A stretch of 64,000 nucleotides of DNA from positions 203,009 through 267,008 of the forward strand of contig CAKSAN010000003.1 in the NCBI GenBank assembly GCA_934436435.1, written 5' to 3'. A model generated the notes under the pieces. The model did not search any database, was not told the DNA's origin, and saw only the letters and a program-made list of their open reading frames with translations. The stretch is from an uncultured Acetatifactor sp. (GTDB lineage: Bacteria > Bacillota > Clostridia > Lachnospirales > Lachnospiraceae). A program made the translations under genes and the position numbers. Within the stretch, counting starts at the first letter, position 1, and every line of letters begins with the position of its first letter. Below are positions 48,865-57,539 of this stretch, piece after piece.

Positions 48865-49890
48865 ATGGGTAAGAAGTTAAAAAATATGACAGATACCAAT
48901 CTGCTGCTGACCATCACGATCGTAGTATTCTTCGTAATGTACATCGGAGCTATCGTATTTCAGGGAAAAGGCTTCTTAAAGCCCCAGACATTTTTCAATA
49001 TCCTGAACGCGAATGCAGCACTGATCATTTTGTCTTGCGGCATGAGCTTAGTCATGATCACCGGTGGAATCGACATCTCCGTCGGTGGTGTGGTAGCACT
49101 GGTCAGCATGAGCTGCGCTGTATATCTGGACTTCGGCAGCGGTAACGTATTTGTATCCATGCTGTTGGCTGTGGCCATCGGTCTTGCTTTCGGTATTGTA
49201 CAGGGCTTCCTGGTAGCATATCTGGACATCCAGCCCTTTATCGTGACACTGGCGGGCATGTTCTTCGCCAGAGGCATGACGACGATCGTAAACACCAAGC
49301 CTTTCAACGTAGCCAATGAGAATTTCACCGCTCTGAAGGAGACCCGTGTGATCGTACCCGGAATGGGTTCCGTGAACAAGCTGGGCAATTATGTCAATGC
49401 TTATGTAGAGATCGGTGTGATTGTGGCACTTCTGGTAGTCATCCTGATGTTCGTCATGCTTCGCTGGACGAAAATGGGCCGCAGCTTCTATGCGGTGGGC
49501 GGCAACAACCAGAGCGCTCTGATGCTGGGCATCAACGTGAAGAGAACCAAGTTCATGTCCCATCTGCTCTGCGGACTGTTGGCCGGTATCGGCGGATATG
49601 TTTACTTCCTGCATGTAGGAAGCGGATCTGCTTCTCATGCCAGCGGCATGGAGATGAACGCCATTGCCTCCTCCATCATCGGCGGCACGATGCTGACCGG
49701 CGGTGTCGGCAATATCATCGGAACCTTCTTCGGTGTATTGTCCTTAAGCACCATCCAGAACATCGTATCCAGTGCAGGCCTGGATCAGGCCTGGTGGACC
49801 GGTATCACCATCGCGGCTATGTTGTGTCTGTTCCTGGTAATACAGAGCGTGGTTATCGCCAGAAAAAAGAAAATGTTGCAAAACAAATAA
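48865..49890 (+). CDS. Sugar ABC transporter permease, YjfF-like
   Basis: A 341-residue membrane protein starting one base after the previous stop. Family segments: AALIILSCGMSLVMITGGID, ISVGGVVALVSMSCAVYLDF, GIVQGFLVAYLDIQPFIVTL, GMFFARGMTTIVNTKPFNVA, GRSFYAVGGNNQSALMLGIN, and IASSIIGGTMLTGGVGNIIG. It is the second pore subunit, as in YtfT-YjfF pairs. The gene order binding protein, ATPase, permease, permease equals ytfQ-ytfR-ytfT-yjfF. Confidence 0.93.
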   Translation: MGKKLKNMTDTNLLLTITIVVFFVMYIGAIVFQGKGFLKPQTFFNILNANAALIILSCGMSLVMITGGIDISVGGVVALVSMSCAVYLDFGSGNVFVSMLLAVAIGLAFGIVQGFLVAYLDIQPFIVTLAGMFFARGMTTIVNTKPFNVANENFTALKETRVIVPGMGSVNKLGNYVNAYVEIGVIVALLVVILMFVMLRWTKMGRSFYAVGGNNQSALMLGINVKRTKFMSHLLCGLLAGIGGYVYFLHVGSGSASHASGMEMNAIASSIIGGTMLTGGVGNIIGTFFGVLSLSTIQNIVSSAGLDQAWWTGITIAAMLCLFLVIQSVVIARKKKMLQNK

Positions 49891-49926
49891 GTGTGATATA
49901 CTTAAGAAGTAGACACACAGGAAACG

Positions 49927-49967
49927 AAAAAGAGCGTGGCTTGGGATTACAGTCACACTCTTTTTCC
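49927..49967 (+). terminator. Terminator between the ABC importer and the chemoreceptor gene
   Basis: AAAAAGAG...GTGGCT (49927-) pairs with AGTCACACTCTTTTT (ending 49965), one mismatch, ending in a T-run. Confidence 0.8.
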
Positions 49968-50004
49968 GCTGGTAAAAGGATCCACCGATCAGGGGGTAGA
50001 GGTT

Positions 50005-51714
50005 ATGCAAAAAACAAAAGTAAAAAAACAAAAGGCTCCGAAACAGCAGGGAGCCAGTCTGTTTCTGCTGCTGATGCTGTTGGCGCTGACACCGGTAGTT
50101 CTGGCAACGGTGATCTTAAGTACCACATCCCTGCATCTGACCAGAACAAATCTGGAAGAAAGTGTGCAGACCACTTTGCATGTGACTGCGGATAATCTGG
50201 CAAAATACTGCAAGGAAAATGAGATTACGGCAATGAATGCCAGTGGTTATTACGACTATCTGGACAGCCTGCGGGAAGAGGGTCTGGAGATGGCCATTCT
50301 CTTAGACGGCATACCGGCCACCACTTCCATTAAAAATGAAAATGACTATCGTATTCGTGAGATCCCTATGGATCAGGACCGGGTGCCCGACGGGGAGACG
50401 GAAGGATATTATGATAAAAATGTAGTAATCGAAGGGAATGCCTATTATGGTTACTATATTCCTATTGTAAGCGACGGACGGATCACTGCGGTGGCCTTTG
50501 CCGCAGAGCGGAAAGACCAGATCACCAATGCTTTGTGGGGAATTGAGGGAGCATTTCTCGTCTCCGCAGCGGGCATGGTGATTCTGTTTGGAGTTATCGC
50601 GTTTTTTCTAAGCAAAGCCCTGTCCGGCAAGATGAAGGAGACCGGAAGCAGAGTGGATGCCCTGGCAGGAGGCGACCTGCGTGCCAGAAAAGAGACCTCC
50701 AGCAATGTCCGGGAGATCCGGGATCTGCTACAAAATACCGCACAGATGCAGCAGAATCTGGCACGGGTGATCGGCGGTGTACAGGAGGTATCCGGAGAAC
50801 TTTTAAGCAGTGTAAGGCAGGTAGCGGAAGGCAGCAATGCCACCACGGAACAGGCCACACAGATCAGCCAGGCCATGGAACAACTGTCCTCAGCGGCAGA
50901 GGAAATGGCGGAAAATGTGCAGAATATCAGTGACCGCATGGATGAGATCGGTGAAGCGGTGAACGACATCAGTGCAAGTGCTGTACAGCTGCAGAAAGAT
51001 TCAGAGGAAATGCAGGGTAACAGCAAAAAAGCCGGAGAGGGCATGGAAAAGATCATGACCGGCAGCAAGCGTTCTGTGGATTCCGTGAACACCATTACGG
51101 CCAAGATTCATGAAACCAATGATTACATTGAAAAGATCGACGAGGCGGTAGCCCTGATCTTCTCCATCTCAGAACAGACTAATCTCTTAAGCCTCAATGC
51201 TTCCATCGAGGCCGCCAGAGCCGGAGAGGCAGGCAGAGGTTTTGCGGTGGTGGCGGAGGAGATCCGCAAGCTGTCGGAACAAAGCGCCGCCGGAGCCGAA
51301 CAGATCAAAGAACTGGCACAGGGAATCGTGGAGAAGTCCGGCCAGACTGTGGAACAGGCTGATGCGGTAAAAGCCATTATCCGTGAAGAACAGGATCACA
51401 TTATTGCCACCGGAGAACAATATGAACAGTTGGAACAGAGCATCAGACACTCCGCGGATGAGATCCGTAAGATCTCAGGGGAAACCGACCGGTTATCACA
51501 GCAGAAAGAGGACATTCTGGGCAATATCGGCAGCCTCAGTGCTATCAGTGAGGAGAACGCCGCCAACAACCAACAGGTCAATGCAAACATTGAGGAAATT
51601 CTGACACAGATACAGACAGTGGGAACAAACTGTGACAGAATGAAACAGATCTCCGGGGAACTGGAGAGCTCTGTGGCTTATTTCCATACAGAGCAGGCGG
51701 CTGTCAGGGAATGA
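50005..51714 (+). CDS. Methyl-accepting chemotaxis protein with extracellular Cache-like sensor
   Basis: A 569-residue receptor; ATG 50005 follows GGGGGTAGAGG and is chosen over a longer frame from 49936. One helix ([20 protein letters not shown]), an extracellular single Cache-like domain of ~140 residues ([40 protein letters not shown]), a second helix ([20 protein letters not shown]), HAMP, and the signalling coil with tip [20 protein letters not shown] and [16 protein letters not shown] YtfQ-like binding lipoprotein gene lies directly downstream, so the receptor may sense a protein-sugar complex, as Trg does with RbsB/MglB. Confidence 0.94.
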   Translation: MQKTKVKKQKAPKQQGASLFLLLMLLALTPVVLATVILSTTSLHLTRTNLEESVQTTLHVTADNLAKYCKENEITAMNASGYYDYLDSLREEGLEMAILLDGIPATTSIKNENDYRIREIPMDQDRVPDGETEGYYDKNVVIEGNAYYGYYIPIVSDGRITAVAFAAERKDQITNALWGIEGAFLVSAAGMVILFGVIAFFLSKALSGKMKETGSRVDALAGGDLRARKETSSNVREIRDLLQNTAQMQQNLARVIGGVQEVSGELLSSVRQVAEGSNATTEQATQISQAMEQLSSAAEEMAENVQNISDRMDEIGEAVNDISASAVQLQKDSEEMQGNSKKAGEGMEKIMTGSKRSVDSVNTITAKIHETNDYIEKIDEAVALIFSISEQTNLLSLNASIEAARAGEAGRGFAVVAEEIRKLSEQSAAGAEQIKELAQGIVEKSGQTVEQADAVKAIIREEQDHIIATGEQYEQLEQSIRHSADEIRKISGETDRLSQQKEDILGNIGSLSAISEENAANNQQVNANIEEILTQIQTVGTNCDRMKQISGELESSVAYFHTEQAAVRE

Positions 51715-51765
51715 CCTAGGCAGCTTTGCAGCAGGAATCATGACAGAACAGGAAGACATTAAGAT

Positions 51766-52851
51766 ATGAAGAAACGCAGAACAGGAAGACGGTGGATGGC
51801 AGCACTGCTGCTGACCTTTGGAATCGTGCTGACCGGATGCGGAGCGGGGCAGAATACCGCGGACAACACGACCATGTCAGGAGAGGAACATACAGACCGT
51901 ATTGTGGTGGGATTTTCCCAGCTGGGAGCAGAGTCCGACTGGAGAAGTGCCAACACGGAGTCCATGAAAAGTACATTTACGAAAGAAGCCGGGTATGACC
52001 TGATCTTCGAGGACGGACAGCAGAAGCAGGCCAATCAGATCCGGGCGATCCGCACCTTTATCCAGCAGGAGGTGGACTATATCGTGCTGGCACCGGTGAC
52101 GGAGACCGGTTGGGATACGGTGCTTAGAGAGGCGAAGGATGCCGGAATCCCGGTGATCATCGTGGACCGGAAGGTGGATGTGGAGGACAACAGCCTGTTC
52201 ACCTGCTTTGTGGGTTCGGATTTTGAACTGGAAGGTCTGAAAATGGCAGAGTGGCTCAATTCCTTTTCCATCAGCAAAGGAATCGCGCCGGAGGATCTTC
52301 ATATTGTAAATATTCAGGGAAATATCGGAGCCTCCGCCCAGATCGGACGTACCAGAGGTTTAGAGGAGGGCGTGGCCAGATACGGCTGGGATCTGCTGGA
52401 CCAGGTATCCGGCGAGTTCACCCAGGCCAAGGGCAAAGAGGTCATGGAGGCATTTCTGAAAAAATATGACAATATCAATGTGGTCTACTGCGAGAACGAC
52501 AATGAGGCTTTTGGTGCCATGGAGGCCATCCGGGCAGCCGGCAGAACCGTCGGCAGCGATCTGGCGGCGGGAGACATTATGATCCTGTCTTTTGACGGTG
52601 TCAGCACGGAATCCATGGACTGTGTATTGCGGGATGAGATCACCTGCATCGGGGAATGCAACCCCCTGCACGGACCCCGGGTGGAGGCACTGATCCGGAT
52701 TCTGGAAGAGGGCAGAACCCCGGAAAAATTCTCTTATGTGGAAGAGGGGCTGTATGCCCATGACGATACAGTGACTGCGGTAACCGTGGGAGATAAGACC
52801 TACCGGGTGCAGCGGGTAGATGCCGAGATCCGCAATGAAAATGCATATTGA
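51766..52851 (+). CDS. Second YtfQ-like sugar-binding lipoprotein, paired with a chemoreceptor
   Basis: A 361-residue binding protein. Signal peptide and lipobox VLTGCGAG. It is closer to YtfQ than the first binding protein: VGFSQLGAESDWRSANTESM, EDGQQKQANQIRAIRTFIQQ, DYIVLAPVTETGWDTVLREA, and GIPVIIVDRKVD. Furanose sugars such as galactofuranose or arabinofuranose are likely ligands. It has no ABC genes next to it but follows the chemoreceptor by 51 bases, suggesting a sensing rather than uptake role, or sharing of the upstream importer. Ended by a strong terminator. Confidence 0.9.
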   Translation: MKKRRTGRRWMAALLLTFGIVLTGCGAGQNTADNTTMSGEEHTDRIVVGFSQLGAESDWRSANTESMKSTFTKEAGYDLIFEDGQQKQANQIRAIRTFIQQEVDYIVLAPVTETGWDTVLREAKDAGIPVIIVDRKVDVEDNSLFTCFVGSDFELEGLKMAEWLNSFSISKGIAPEDLHIVNIQGNIGASAQIGRTRGLEEGVARYGWDLLDQVSGEFTQAKGKEVMEAFLKKYDNINVVYCENDNEAFGAMEAIRAAGRTVGSDLAAGDIMILSFDGVSTESMDCVLRDEITCIGECNPLHGPRVEALIRILEEGRTPEKFSYVEEGLYAHDDTVTAVTVGDKTYRVQRVDAEIRNENAY

Positions 52852-52859
52852 TAGATTTT

Positions 52860-52910
52860 GTAACGATTCGGACGTTCCTGTGCAGACGGTCCGGATCGTT
52901 ACTTTTTTTT
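52860..52910 (+). terminator. Intrinsic terminator before the flagellar operon
   Basis: GTAACGATTCGGAC pairs with GTCCGGATCGTTAC, followed by eight T (52903-52910). Confidence 0.95.
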
Positions 52911-52919
52911 CACGAGGGC

Positions 52920-52946
52920 TAAAGTAATTGCGATTCCGTCCGATAC
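52920..52946 (+). promoter_or_regulatory. SigD (sigma-28) promoter of the flgM operon
   Basis: TAAA (52920-52923), 15-base spacer, TCCGATAC (52939-52946), close to the TAAA-N15-GCCGATAT consensus, 43 bases before flgM. It sits right after the terminator above. Confidence 0.85.
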
Positions 52947-52988
52947 ATATTGTGAAACATAAAAGACATTCGGGAAGGAGGAGTCGAT

Positions 52989-53264
52989 ATGCGTATTGAA
53001 GCGTATACACAGGTACAGCAGCTGTATCAGTCACAGAAGGTCAGAAGGACACAGAAGACTCAGGCAGCATCACACACGGACAGATTGCAGATCAGCAGTC
53101 AGGGCAAGGATTTCCAGACCGCTAAGGCAGCAGTGGCAGCTGCACCTGATATCAGGGAAGAGTTAACGGCTCCCATTAAAGCAAGAATCCAGAACGGCAC
53201 TTATGGAGTGGATAATGCATGCTTTGCGGAGAAGCTGCTTCAAAAACAGGAAGAAATGAGGTAG
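52989..53264 (+). CDS. flgM: Anti-sigma-28 factor FlgM
   Basis: A 91-residue protein with GGAAGGAGG upstream. N-terminus MRIEAYTQVQQLYQSQKVRR and the C-terminal sigma-28 binding part with DRLQISSQGKDFQTAKAAVA, APDIREELTAPIKARIQNGT, YGVDNACFAEKLLQK match clostridial FlgM. It holds SigD until hook completion, when it is exported. The gene is first in the operon behind a SigD-type promoter, a feedback arrangement. flgN starts four bases later. Confidence 0.9.
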   Translation: MRIEAYTQVQQLYQSQKVRRTQKTQAASHTDRLQISSQGKDFQTAKAAVAAAPDIREELTAPIKARIQNGTYGVDNACFAEKLLQKQEEMR

Positions 53265-53268
53265 TTCC

Positions 53269-53787
53269 TTGGCTAGTTTAATGGAGAACCTGATAGATGT
53301 ACTGAACAGAGAGAGTACGGAGTACGAAGCTCTGCTTCAGCTATCACAACGCAAGACACCGATCATTGCAGGCGGCGATCTTGCGGAATTACAAAAGATC
53401 ACGGACGAGGAGCAGGAGCTGGTCAGCAGGATCCACAATCTGGACAAACAGAGAGCGGGTGTGACTGCGGACATAGCCGATGTATTGAACAGGGATGTTA
53501 ACGACTTGAAATTGCCGAATCTGATCACTATGTTATCTGCGCGCCCCGCGGAACAGCGGGCTCTGGCGGATTCCCATGACAGATTACAGGCGGCGGTCCG
53601 GGGACTGAAGCGCGTGAATGAGCAGAACAGTGAATTGCTAAACAGCGCGCTGGAGATGGTGGAATTCGAGATGAATCTCCTCCAGGCTTCCAAAGCTGCC
53701 CCCGAGACAGCAAATTACAACCGGGGAGCTTACAATGCAGGCGACACCATGGGTGTCATTGACCATGGGTTTGATGCCAAGCAGTAG
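53269..53787 (+). CDS. flgN: Flagellar export chaperone FlgN
   Basis: A 172-residue helical protein. TTG 53269 lies six bases after GAGG, while the in-frame ATG 53281 has no site. Coiled-coil FlgN family segments: MENLIDVLNRESTEYEALLQ, QKITDEEQELVSRIHNLDKQ, and ALEMVEFEMNLLQAS. FlgN binds the C-termini of the hook-filament junction proteins FlgK and FlgL, encoded next, before export. Position between flgM and flgK supports the call. Confidence 0.88.
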   Translation: MASLMENLIDVLNRESTEYEALLQLSQRKTPIIAGGDLAELQKITDEEQELVSRIHNLDKQRAGVTADIADVLNRDVNDLKLPNLITMLSARPAEQRALADSHDRLQAAVRGLKRVNEQNSELLNSALEMVEFEMNLLQASKAAPETANYNRGAYNAGDTMGVIDHGFDAKQ

Positions 53788-53843
53788 TCCCCAAGAAAAA
53801 TCCCTGGGATCTGAACGGGTCCCACATACAGAGGTGAGAGTTT

Positions 53844-55571
53844 ATGCCATTAATGGGTAGTTTATATATAGGTTCGTCCGGATTACAGACAAGTCAGAAT
53901 GCGCTGAACACCACAGCGCATAATCTTTCTAATGTGGACACCACCGGCTATACCAGACAACAGGTACAGCAATCTAACAGAGCTTATGTCACATTATCGA
54001 CAGACCCCAAGTCTATTTCCAACAAACAGACAGGTCTGGGTGTCACATATTCCCGTGTAAAACAGGTCAGAGATTATTTCCTGGACAAGACATACCGCAA
54101 GGAATCCGGACGCAGTATGTTCTATGAAGTGTCCACGGAAGTCATGGAAGAGGTAGAGAGCCAGCTGGGAGAATTGAACGGCGAGGCTTTCCAGACTACT
54201 ATGACGGATTTCTGGACCGCCATTCAGGAGCTTTCCAAGGATCCCAGCAGTTCCGTAACGCAGGGACTGATCGTACAGAGAGCTTCCGAATTCGTGCAGA
54301 GAGCCGGAGCGGTATACAAGGGCTTGAGTTCTTACCAGGACAACCTGAATACACAGATCAAACAGAATATAGATAAGATCAATAAATACGGCAACCAGTT
54401 ATTAACCCTGAACGATCAGATCCGTGCCATCGAGAGCGGTGGGATCGAACATGCCAACGACTTGAGAGACGCGCGGAATCAGATTCTGGATGAACTGGCA
54501 GAGCTGACGAATATGAGTTTTTCCGAAGATCGTTTCGGCAGTGTATCCGTAAAGATCGAAGGTGTGGATTTCGTGAAGGACGGAACCTGCTATGAGATTG
54601 CATTGAAGACGGATGAAGCCACCGGCTTCTATACCCCGTTCTGGCCACAGGATGCCACATATACCTTGCAGGATGACGGTACCAGAATCTACAACATCGA
54701 CGGCGCGGAAGTGTTTGACCTTTCCGTGGAGATTTCCTCCGATCTGAATACGGATATCGGCGGATTGAAAGCCATGCTTCTGGCCAGAGGAGATCACAGG
54801 GCCAATTATACGGATCTGGCGGAAGGAAAATACGACAGTGTCTCCCAGTCCGTTGTCATGAATATCCAGGGTGAGTTCGACCAGATGATCCACAATGTGG
54901 TGACCAAGGTGAATGAGATCCTGGCGACGGCTGCGGGAGTGCAGACCGGTGATCTGACACTGGCAGACGGTACGGTATTGAAAGATGCCCGCTATTGCAC
55001 GGTGGATCCGGATGGTTATATGCGCATGGAAGACGGCAGCCCCATTCAGATGTTTACCAAGATCACAACGGATGGTTACGAGAAGGTGACTGCTGCGGAC
55101 GGCACAGAATACTGGGTCATGAAGGAAGAAGATCCGGACAGACCCGAGAGCCTGTATACCATCGGCAACCTTCAGGTCAATGCCAAACTGATGCAGGAGC
55201 CTTCCAAACTGGGATTCCGCCTGTCGGACGGTTCCGAGGATAAGGCCACCGCAGAGGCTTTGAAGGCGGCATTTGCCGAAGAGGCCTACACATTGAATCC
55301 CAATGTACAGAAAAAGACTACCTTTGTAGATTATTATACCGATCTGGTATCTCAGGTGTCGAATTCCGGATATGTATTCCGGAGCATCTATGAGAATCAG
55401 GTCAATACCGTGGAATCCACACAGAGCGCCAGAGAGCAGGTCATCGGTGTTTCCACGGATGAGGAACTGTCCAATATGATCAAGTTCCAGAATGCATACA
55501 ACGCATCCAGCCGTTACATCAATGTGATCAGTGAGATGCTGGAGCACATTATTTCCACACTGGGTGTTTAA
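53844..55571 (+). CDS. flgK: Flagellar hook-associated protein FlgK (first copy)
   Basis: A 575-residue FlgK. The N-terminal rod/hook signature GSSGLQTSQNALNTTAHNLS with NVDTTGYTRQQ, and the C-terminal helix NMIKFQNAYNASSRYINVIS with EMLEHIISTLG, are typical. It forms the first junction zone between hook and filament. The middle domain is variable. Directly followed by a second FlgK-like gene of different sequence. Confidence 0.93.
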   Translation: MPLMGSLYIGSSGLQTSQNALNTTAHNLSNVDTTGYTRQQVQQSNRAYVTLSTDPKSISNKQTGLGVTYSRVKQVRDYFLDKTYRKESGRSMFYEVSTEVMEEVESQLGELNGEAFQTTMTDFWTAIQELSKDPSSSVTQGLIVQRASEFVQRAGAVYKGLSSYQDNLNTQIKQNIDKINKYGNQLLTLNDQIRAIESGGIEHANDLRDARNQILDELAELTNMSFSEDRFGSVSVKIEGVDFVKDGTCYEIALKTDEATGFYTPFWPQDATYTLQDDGTRIYNIDGAEVFDLSVEISSDLNTDIGGLKAMLLARGDHRANYTDLAEGKYDSVSQSVVMNIQGEFDQMIHNVVTKVNEILATAAGVQTGDLTLADGTVLKDARYCTVDPDGYMRMEDGSPIQMFTKITTDGYEKVTAADGTEYWVMKEEDPDRPESLYTIGNLQVNAKLMQEPSKLGFRLSDGSEDKATAEALKAAFAEEAYTLNPNVQKKTTFVDYYTDLVSQVSNSGYVFRSIYENQVNTVESTQSAREQVIGVSTDEELSNMIKFQNAYNASSRYINVISEMLEHIISTLGV

Positions 55572-55596
55572 TGCACAGAAAGTAAGGAGGTAAGTT

Positions 55597-57516
55597 ATGC
55601 CCTCACAATTTTTCGGATTAAATATTGCATATACAGGACTTCTGGCCAGCAATGCAGCCATGAATACCACTTCCAATAATATCGCCAATGTGCAGACGGA
55701 AGGCTACAGCAGACAGCAGGTGACACAGCAGGCATCCAATGCCCTGCGGGTATTCCAGACTTACGGTTGTGCCGGTGCCGGTGTAGAGACACTGGCTATC
55801 GAACGCATCCGGGATGAATTCTACGACGGAAGATTCTGGGACAACAATGCACAGCTGGGTGAGTACGATATGAAACAGTACTACATGCAGCAGTTGGAGA
55901 GTTATTTTGATGATGATGGCAAGAGCACCGGATTCAAGACCATCTTTGATCAGCTGATGGTCACCGGTATGCAGGCCCTTTTAAAGGATCCCAACAGCGC
56001 CACAGCCAAATCCCAGTTCGTAGGCTATGCCGGAGCACTGACCGAGTATTTTAACGGTATGGCGGGCAATCTGGAAAAAGTACAGAAGGATATCAACCAG
56101 GAGATCAAACTGAAGGTAGATCAGATCAATTCCATCGCCGGTGAGATCGCGACTCTGAACAAGCAGATCAACACCATCGAACTGACCGGGGTGAAGGCCA
56201 ATGAACTGCGTGACCGCAGAACACTGTTGATCGATGAACTGTCCAAGATCGTGGATGTGGAAGTCAAGGAGACTCCCATTATTGATGCCAACAATGAGAA
56301 CCGTGAGACCGGAGCCAACAGATATATGGTCAGGATCGCCGGCGGTCAGATGCTGGTGGACGGCAGTGATTATAATGGTCTGGAGTGTGTGGCGAGAACC
56401 TCATATGAGAAAGTGAACCAGACGGATATTGACGGTCTCTACGATATTTACTGGGCGGACGGACAGAAGTTCAATCTGTACAATGCCTCCATGGGTGGAG
56501 ATCTGGCAGGACTGGTACAGATGCGTGACGGCAATAACGGTGAGAACTTCACCGGACAGGTGACTGCTACCGGTACCACGACTGTGGACGGCAAGACCCA
56601 TGATACCGTGACTGTAAAGGTGACCAAAGCCTATTTGCAGGATCTGAACAAGTGTAATCTGTCGGATCAGGGTGGTGTCATTGATCTGGGAAATCAGGAA
56701 TTCTACTATGATTCCTGGGAATATACCTGCGAATATGATGCCAACGGTGAGGCTACCTACACCTATACCTTTACTTTGTCGGATAATGAGAAGAATCCCC
56801 GGGGAATCACCAACGACCGTGTGGGCAAAAAGGCGGAGATCGGCACGGATCTGTCCTATCAGGGAATCCCTTATTATATGAACCAGATGAATGAGTGGAT
56901 TCGTACATTTTCCCAGAAGTTCAACGATATTCTGACTTCCGGCTACAGTGGAAGCGGAGATCCCGGCGTGAAGATGTTCACCGGCAATAAGGCGACCGGT
57001 GGTGAACAGTTCCTGCTGAATGACGATACCAAGAGATATGACAAGCAGGAGAAGATAGCCGGCAGCAAAGTTACGGTAAAGGTCAACGACGACAGTTACT
57101 ATCGTCTGACAGCAAAGAACTTTGATATTCTGGATGCCATGGAGCAGGATCCCAGCATGATGGCAAACCGCTACGATGCGGCGGACGGTGTGGAGCAGAA
57201 TGATCTGTTGAACGATCTGAAGAATCTGGCAACGGACAAGAGCAAGATGAGCTTCCGCGGATGTAATGCTTCCGAATTTTTACAGTGTATCTTATCGGAT
57301 GTGGCATTGAATGCTTCCAGGGCCAATACTTTCTATGCAAGCTTTAAGGATATTTCCAATACCATCGACAACCAGAGAATTTCCATCTCCGGTGTGGATG
57401 AGGATGAAGAAGCTGTAAATCTGGTAAAATACCAGAACGGATATAATCTGGCATCCAAGATGATCCAGACCCTGACGGAAGTATATGACAGACTGATTCT
57501 GGAGACCGGAGTCTAA
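55597..57516 (+). CDS. flgK: Flagellar hook-associated protein FlgK (second, divergent copy)
   Basis: A 639-residue FlgK-type protein with AAGGAGG before the start. The N-terminus GLNIAYTGLLASNAAMNTTS then NNIANVQTEGYSRQQV and the C-terminus EAVNLVKYQNGYNLASKMIQ then TLTEVYDRLI are standard. The middle carries an inserted domain (~290-420, TGQVTATGTTTVDGKTHDTV) that is absent from the first copy. The two copies are far from identical, so duplication is old and the products may form separate parts of the junction. Tandem flgK pairs are, to my knowledge, common in motile Lachnospiraceae. Confidence 0.92.
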   Translation: MPSQFFGLNIAYTGLLASNAAMNTTSNNIANVQTEGYSRQQVTQQASNALRVFQTYGCAGAGVETLAIERIRDEFYDGRFWDNNAQLGEYDMKQYYMQQLESYFDDDGKSTGFKTIFDQLMVTGMQALLKDPNSATAKSQFVGYAGALTEYFNGMAGNLEKVQKDINQEIKLKVDQINSIAGEIATLNKQINTIELTGVKANELRDRRTLLIDELSKIVDVEVKETPIIDANNENRETGANRYMVRIAGGQMLVDGSDYNGLECVARTSYEKVNQTDIDGLYDIYWADGQKFNLYNASMGGDLAGLVQMRDGNNGENFTGQVTATGTTTVDGKTHDTVTVKVTKAYLQDLNKCNLSDQGGVIDLGNQEFYYDSWEYTCEYDANGEATYTYTFTLSDNEKNPRGITNDRVGKKAEIGTDLSYQGIPYYMNQMNEWIRTFSQKFNDILTSGYSGSGDPGVKMFTGNKATGGEQFLLNDDTKRYDKQEKIAGSKVTVKVNDDSYYRLTAKNFDILDAMEQDPSMMANRYDAADGVEQNDLLNDLKNLATDKSKMSFRGCNASEFLQCILSDVALNASRANTFYASFKDISNTIDNQRISISGVDEDEEAVNLVKYQNGYNLASKMIQTLTEVYDRLILETGV

Positions 57517-57539
57517 CCTAGAAAGGACATGTAAACATT

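Noticed and set aside
54402..55688. Long open frame on the minus strand opposite flgK (428 codons)
   Set aside because: It mirrors flgK codon structure, has no ribosome site or recognisable domain, and lies wholly opposite a certain gene.
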